From Isoetes taiwanensis (Eukaryota; Streptophyta; Lycopodiopsida; Isoetales; Isoetaceae): a stretch of 64,000 bases of DNA. The notes beneath the pieces are model-generated. The model ran no database searches. It worked only from the letters and a program-made list of their open reading frames with translations, and was not told the DNA's origin. Each line of letters opens with the position of its first letter. Position 1 is the stretch's first letter. Of this stretch, positions 59,360 to 64,000 are shown in pieces. The stretch lies in assembly GCA_021234155.1 (NCBI GenBank), contig JAJEKV010000131.1, positions 62,001 through 126,000 of the forward strand, given 5' to 3'. Made by a program: the position numbers and the translations under genes.

Positions 59360-60027
59360 TTGCTAGGGCCTCTGACAGCGATTATTAACCAGGCCATAAG
59401 GGAGGGCCTCCCGGGGGAGTGGATGGTTAGCAAGGTCACCCCAATTCATAAGACAGGTAATAGGGATGATTCGGCGAACTACCGCATGATCATGATGAGC
59501 CCATTACTCGCAAAGCTTTTAGCAGGTGTGGTGGAGAAGAAGTTAACTCAGTGGGCTGAGGAAGCTGGAGTGCGTGGAGTTGGCCAGGCGGGGTTTCGCC
59601 CTGCCCACTCCACAATCGACCATATATTCACTCTCAGAATCCTTATGGAAGCTACTCGCAATGCGCGGCGTGACCTGTACTGCTGTTTCGTAGATTTCAA
59701 GATGGCATATGATACGGTCCCTCGGGACCTGTTGTGGCAGCATTTGCAGGCGCTGCATGCCCCACAGGACTTACAAAATGTCATCTATAGACTCTATGAT
59801 GGGATATATGCTGCATTGCCTGCATCAGATCAGCGAGTTGCTAGCACCATAGGGGTTAAACAGGGATGTCCGTTATCTCCAACGCTCTTTGGTCTCGACA
59901 TTGACAAGTTGGAGACATGGATGCAAGAACATGTGGGCAGTGGCCCGCAGCTACCAGAGGCATACAGTATAAGGCAATTGCTCTATGCAGACGATGTAGA
60001 CTTGCTATCCCATACAACCAGGAGTAT
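59360..60027 (+). pseudogene. Reverse transcriptase of the second LINE (front part)
   Basis: One open frame holds the RT core: VTPIHKTGNRDDSANYRMI, FRPAHSTIDHIFTL, YCCFVDFKMAYDTVPR (motif A Asp), IGVKQGCPLSPTLFG (motif B) and LLYADDVDLLSH (motif C). The frame runs into the inserted element at 60,028, just after SHTTRSI. Confidence 0.9.
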
Positions 60028-60580
60028 CATTAGAGGAAAAATGAGATCACATTTTGTCCCATTAAGGGATGCTTAAAATTCCATGTCAGCTTTTTAAACT
60101 GTCCAATAAGAGAAGAGCTCCAGTATATCTCATTCCAGTATTATGTGGCAGCCTGTAATTAATGCAACTGCAACTAACTTCTGTAGTATTATTTTTTCAT
60201 TATAACTTTTGATCCAGAACTCCGATTCAAAAAACTTTTTGTAGCAATGGGTTCGTCTTCACAAGATCTATCTAGTGATAATCCATTCATACATCTTTTA
60301 CGATATAAATATATAAGAAATAAGCAAAAAATCATATTTTTTTAAGGTTAACGCATATGATCATATTGAAATACATCATAACTATATATTATTGGAAAGA
60401 TCTTTTCATTCCGCATCTAATACAACAAACGCCGCAACATTTTGGCAAGTGGATCAAAAGTTATGGGGGAAAAACAACAGCAATAAAGTTGGTGCTGCAT
60501 TAATTGCAGTTAATAGAGGGTAGCCATTCCATTGGAGGATTCTTATGGGGATGAAATGAGATCTCAAATTTCCTCTAATG
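60028..60580. mobile_element. Non-autonomous TIR transposon inserted in the LINE RT
   Basis: The ends CATTAGAGGAAA...TGAGATC (60,028) and GAGATCTCA...TTTCCTCTAATG (60,580) are inverted copies over about 38 bp with roughly three quarters identity. Removing 553 bp restores the LINE reading from TTRSI to QQHLDALSGFCD, which proves an insertion. Subterminal words (ATTAATGCAACTGCAACTAA near 60,160 and TGCATTAATTGCAGTTAAT near 60,500) are also inverted. No transposase and no clear target duplication. The superfamily is undecided. Confidence 0.82.
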
Positions 60581-61320
60581 GCAGCAGCATTTGGACGCTC
60601 TTAGTGGGTTCTGTGACACAACATGAATGACGGTGAACCTGCAGAAAACTAAGCTCCTGGCAGTCCTTTCCTCGCAGCATGATATCCCAGATCCCTATTA
60701 CAGAGGATAGAAGGTGGATGTTGTAAGGACCTTCAAGTATCTGGGAATCGACTTTTGCGCAAGCATGTTATGGGATGACTGTGTGGAAAGACGGGTCACG
60801 GGGATGGAAAGCCCTCAGATGCTATGCGAGTATTAGCCGCTACGTATCAGACCTATGTGGATCAGGCACGAGAGCACACCTGCTCGAGAGCACTCGCTGA
60901 ACCAAAGATTGTTGTATGGGGTAGAGGTCCGGGGTCCAAAGAATTAGCAAGAACACCCGATAAGCTAGAGAGGGTGCAAAAGGCCTTCTTAGCATACAAC
61001 CTAGGTATCAAGGACACGGCCTTATCGATTTTGCTATATGAGACCGGGTTCGCCCCGCAACATTCCGCTTATGCGAGACATCTTGCATATTTCCACAAGG
61101 TCACCAAAGATGGATGCACAACGCCTTCCCCGAGGGCTTTGTTATTGGCACAAGAGCCACAACGACCAAGAGGGTATGGCAGAGACCGCCGTGGGTGGTT
61201 CGCAATGTGGTCTATAGACTACCAGCCAGATTGTGGCTATGCCCGATGCCCGTGGACAGGCTGCACACCAATGAGCTTTGCCACCACTCTCGGGATGCAA
61301 ATACTGTGCAAAGCCTAAAA
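60581..61320 (+). pseudogene. C-terminal part of the second LINE ORF2
   Basis: It resumes QQHLDALSGFCD, then VNLQKTKLLAVL and FKYLGIDF, the usual thumb region. A later open frame (60,824-61,318) has KLERVQKAFLAYNLGIKD and LLYETGFAPQHSAYARHL, matching the C-terminal region of such LINEs. There are internal stops (for example TGA near 60,624). Confidence 0.8.
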
Positions 61321-61882
61321 CAGAGCATTACCACACGCAAATTAATCCAACACCGAACATGGCCCACACCAAGATTTGAAAGCGCATATATCTATGAAGA
61401 AACAGAGAGCTATTGCCTCCGCGGAGGACGGGTCCCATCATCTCGTAATTGAAACAGTCGTTGGACTACGTGATGGAGGGGCGTAGAATCCCCCGCATGA
61501 GAGAATATGCCAAAGTGTTGCCACATGCGCATGAGAGATGAGCACCATGCTCGCAAGAGTGTCCGCATATACGCATATCCAAGCAACACATGCTGATCTT
61601 AGATGCTCTGCGGCACCGCTGCATCAATTGCTGGCATCGCCAATGGTTGCACATCTCGCATCCTACATTTTGCAAGCATTTACCGTTAGAGAATCCCTTA
61701 CAGGACAATGGATCTGAGAGCCTACTACCAGGGTTTTTCCTCCCATGTGGGGGTTTTTTCATCCCAGTAGTAGGGACACATTGTATAGTAGCATTTGTCT
61801 TTTTGGTGTGGTTTTATCTGCTTTGTGTACTGCATGTACCGTCTCATAGGTCAAGTTTGGCCTCCGCGGACGTTAAAATATA

Positions 61883-61909
61883 CTTCCTTCCTTCCTTCCT
61901 TCCTTCCTT
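61883..61909. repeat. (CTTC)n microsatellite
   Basis: About seven CTTC units, possibly the 3' tail of the LINE. Confidence 0.9.
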
Positions 61910-61989
61910 ATCCAAGCTTACATTTAATATTATTGGCTTCATAGAACTTACAAAGAGTTATGCAGTTATTGAAGACTATTCATTATTCT

Positions 61990-62640
61990 ACTTTAACATG
62001 CTTAGAAATTTAATTCGCAAGGGTATTGCATCATTCCCTCTAACTATAAGCTAGAGATTGTGCAAGTGATTACATCTTAAACTTAAGCTACTAGAATCCA
62101 ACAACACATCTAGGCTATAAGTTATGCCTCAAGCATTCTTACATCATATTGATACCATTCTTACACCATATCAATGAAATTTCAAACTAGCACTCTTGGT
62201 CTTGGTCATCCACTGGTCCAAACTTAAAACATAGAAATTGCACTGCACCGCACCCCCTGCATCAATGCTCATATATGGCTACGATCTCTAAAGGTGTCAT
62301 ATCTAGGTCTTGGAATTGTTGTTGATGCTTTAGAACATAAAAACAACAAATAATGCCTCTTCCTACAAAGTATGTAAAGCTGCAGGCAAAAAGAATAATA
62401 AAAATCTCATGTCAGGAATCTCAAGTCATTAGCACCATGCTAGAAATAGGCTTGGTCCATGCACAATTCATAAACAAAGGAAAATAAAACAACACAAAAC
62501 AAAACCCCCCTTTCAAACCATTAATAACCCAACAAGAACCATGAAACTAAACGACAGCAAGAAACATGAAAACACACTCTCGGGCCACCGAAGGGCAACC
62601 CTCCGTGCGCAGCACCTTGTTTTTCTAGGGACGGGCAAAA
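61990..62640 (+). repeat. Dispersed element, copy B (longest)
   Basis: It contains both the left block (GGGTATTGCATCATTCCCTCTAACTATAAGC, 62,022) and the right block (GGGCAACCCTCCGTGCGCAGCACCTTG, 62,592), with about 540 bp between. Copy A has the same ends without the middle; copy C has the right 250 bp, inverted. A weaker relative of the right end occurs at 26,729-26,760. Confidence 0.88.
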
Positions 62641-64000
62641 TAGTGTTATGCCTTTCAGATGACAAGAAGTCCATAAAATCTAACCTTTCAAATGCCATGA
62701 GAAATTTTTGAATGGCAGAAACTAAAATTTGCCTCAAAAATGTAGAAGAATCTACTCATGGAATAACCTTTCTCATGAAACTACTACTTAAATGTAAATA
62801 GGCCTAGATAGTTTAAAGCTTTTACATCTCATCAACATATTCAAGTGCCATTGCACTCCTCTTGTTTGATTCGTACTAGTCCTTGTCGCATGCTTGCCAA
62901 TCTATGCTTTCAAATAAATCATTCCATAATGACCATCATTGTTGCATCAAGTGTTTCTAACTTCATGTTAGATCTTCTAGCACTTTTGATAGCATTTTAG
63001 AGGGGAAACCTCTCTCACAAGAGGTCGTACTTCTAGGAATAACCATACAACATGTACATTCTAAATCATTGAGGAAATATGTTGTATAGTAGTATTTATC
63101 ATTTATACTAGAAAAATATGTTGTAGGAATATTAGCAAATAAGACGAGCAACTCTTTATTCCTAGCCTTCTAAATGACATGGATGGCTTGTTTTTGACAT
63201 TCCTTATGACAGGCAATTGCCCATGTGCCGCCCTTCATTTGCCATACAAAAAAAAAAAAAAAAAAAAAATCACCTGTTTTGACGGGCAAAAATGCTAAAA
63301 GCATGCATGAAAACCGTCAAATTTGAGCCCTGGTACTTATGTATATGCATACGGAACCATGTGGATGGTGGACCCTGGGATGGCACATGTTATTTTGCAA
63401 TTGGAATACGATTCCACCTAGCAGAGGCCTCCATCTGGCTGCAGAGGATGTTTTGAAGTGTTCCTCTTACATCCTCCAATTTTTTAAATGAAGTATGCAA
63501 GATCAAACTATGGAGATGCCACATTTCGACATTTGATTTGAAACTTGAGCATCATGTTTATTATGTTTGGTAATGCACGACTGTCAAGATTCCCGCCATA
63601 CTCCAGCCTTGTTGACTCGTAGCTCAGAGGGAAGAGTTATGTCTGCTATATCATTTTTGCATTTTCATTATATATGGATTGGACAATTTTGAGAAGCCCT
63701 TATGGCAAAGCTAGACAAAATGCTCATTGTTCCCATTAGTTTGAACCGCCAGAGTTCCGCATAAATTGCATGGGCAACTTTAAAATTTCAAATGCTTCAC
63801 AAAGGCAACTGAAAGCAACTTTAAACATTTTAGATGCTTCAAAAGAGCATCTGAAAAACTCGAGCTTTGTCTTGTTGTATCCTGGTTTTTGCCCTCTTGT
63901 GATAATCTCTTTTGTCCTCTTCTGGTAATAAATTCTTGGAGAGTCCCTAAAAAATTGAGGTAATGGATGGGAGTGCTGAATTGGTCTCGGACTTAAGATG
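62641..64000. other. No recognisable gene; poly(A) tract at 63,248-63,269
   Basis: An A run of 22 without an AATAAA signal just before it is the only notable feature. Frames are short and unassigned. Confidence 0.45.

Larger units (their letters stand above)
55820..61912 (+). mobile_element. Second LINE family, heavily mutated, with two insertions
   Basis: Plus strand. ORF1 remnants come first (coiled-coil LKKQLVKERERISTLEERVR near 55,830 and RRLNLIVRG near 56,395), then endonuclease remnants (56,950-57,770), linker, reverse transcriptase (about 59,360-60,020), and its C-terminal part after an insertion (60,581-61,320). The end may be the CTTC repeat at 61,883-61,909. It is interrupted at about 58,080-59,330 and at 60,028-60,580. 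The coding sequence is GC-richer than its surroundings and broken in many places. The RT type (L1/CR1-like with YADD) differs from the LINE halves elsewhere in the window. Confidence 0.82.

Noticed and set aside
63615-63640. tRNA-like A box (TAGCTCAGAGGGAAGAG)
   Set aside because: No B box (GGTTCRANTCC) or cloverleaf follows.

Overview
The window is nuclear DNA of a land plant. It holds two intact genes with GT-AG introns: a plastid Clp-protease accessory protein (CLPT, 4.6-5.8 kb, minus strand) and a 2-oxoglutarate/Fe(II) dioxygenase (43.1-44.4 kb, plus strand). It also holds pentatricopeptide-repeat (PPR) remnants and many layers of transposon debris. The low gene density, large non-LTR retrotransposons, Helitrons and many isolated exon fragments suit a large-genome plant such as a fern or gymnosperm. 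The lineage is an inference and not something a marker in the window proves.

Layout. 0-1.4 kb: two LINE/retroposon remnants and two tandem duplications. 3.0-4.2 kb: broken P-class PPR gene. 4.58-5.85 kb: CLPT, five exons. 7.34-11.04 kb: 3' half of a LINE (reverse transcriptase, zinc-binding tail, poly(A) end), minus strand. 11.04-12.45 kb: a strongly GC-rich block. 13.9-24 kb: fragments of a GDSL esterase, a GPI-anchored protein and adenylosuccinate lyase, among repeats. 24-30.5 kb: AT-rich repeat DNA. 30.58 kb: about 66 uninterrupted ATG units. 31.3-39.1 kb: three Helitron 3' ends and one complete Helitron of 1,940 bp carrying two phase-compatible exons. 39.1-42.0 kb: a nodulin-like (NFD4-type) MFS transporter pseudogene between arms of an inverted repeat. 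42.1-43.0 kb: PIF/Harbinger-like element. 43.1-44.4 kb: dioxygenase gene. 47.6 kb: lipoyl synthase exon fragment. 47.74-51.31 kb: 5' half of a LINE (an 822-codon ORF1 and an endonuclease), minus strand. 52.9 kb: ABCB transporter exon. 53.8-55.4 kb: decayed PLS-type PPR gene. 55.8-61.9 kb: a different, heavily mutated LINE, plus strand, split by two insertions. 62-64 kb: dispersed repeats.

Three observations stand out. (1) The segment inside the third LINE (58.08-59.3 kb) carries nine perfect inverted repeats, each folding around the same six-base loop CACCAA (one CACCAG). The stems differ in sequence but stay complementary. I know of no described element with this arrangement. (2) The LINE halves at 7.3-11.0 and 47.7-51.3 kb share strand, lie in the right order, do not overlap and would join within a few bases, with ATGTG at both breakpoints. 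A single LINE may therefore have been split by about 36.7 kb of DNA that includes the dioxygenase gene. (3) The Helitron at 37,159-39,098 can be delimited to the base, because the other arm of the surrounding inverted repeat preserves the unoccupied site.

The genes do not form a pathway. CLPT and the dioxygenase look functional; nearly everything else recognisable is a broken or partial copy. All calls were made by eye from translations and motifs, without database searches.
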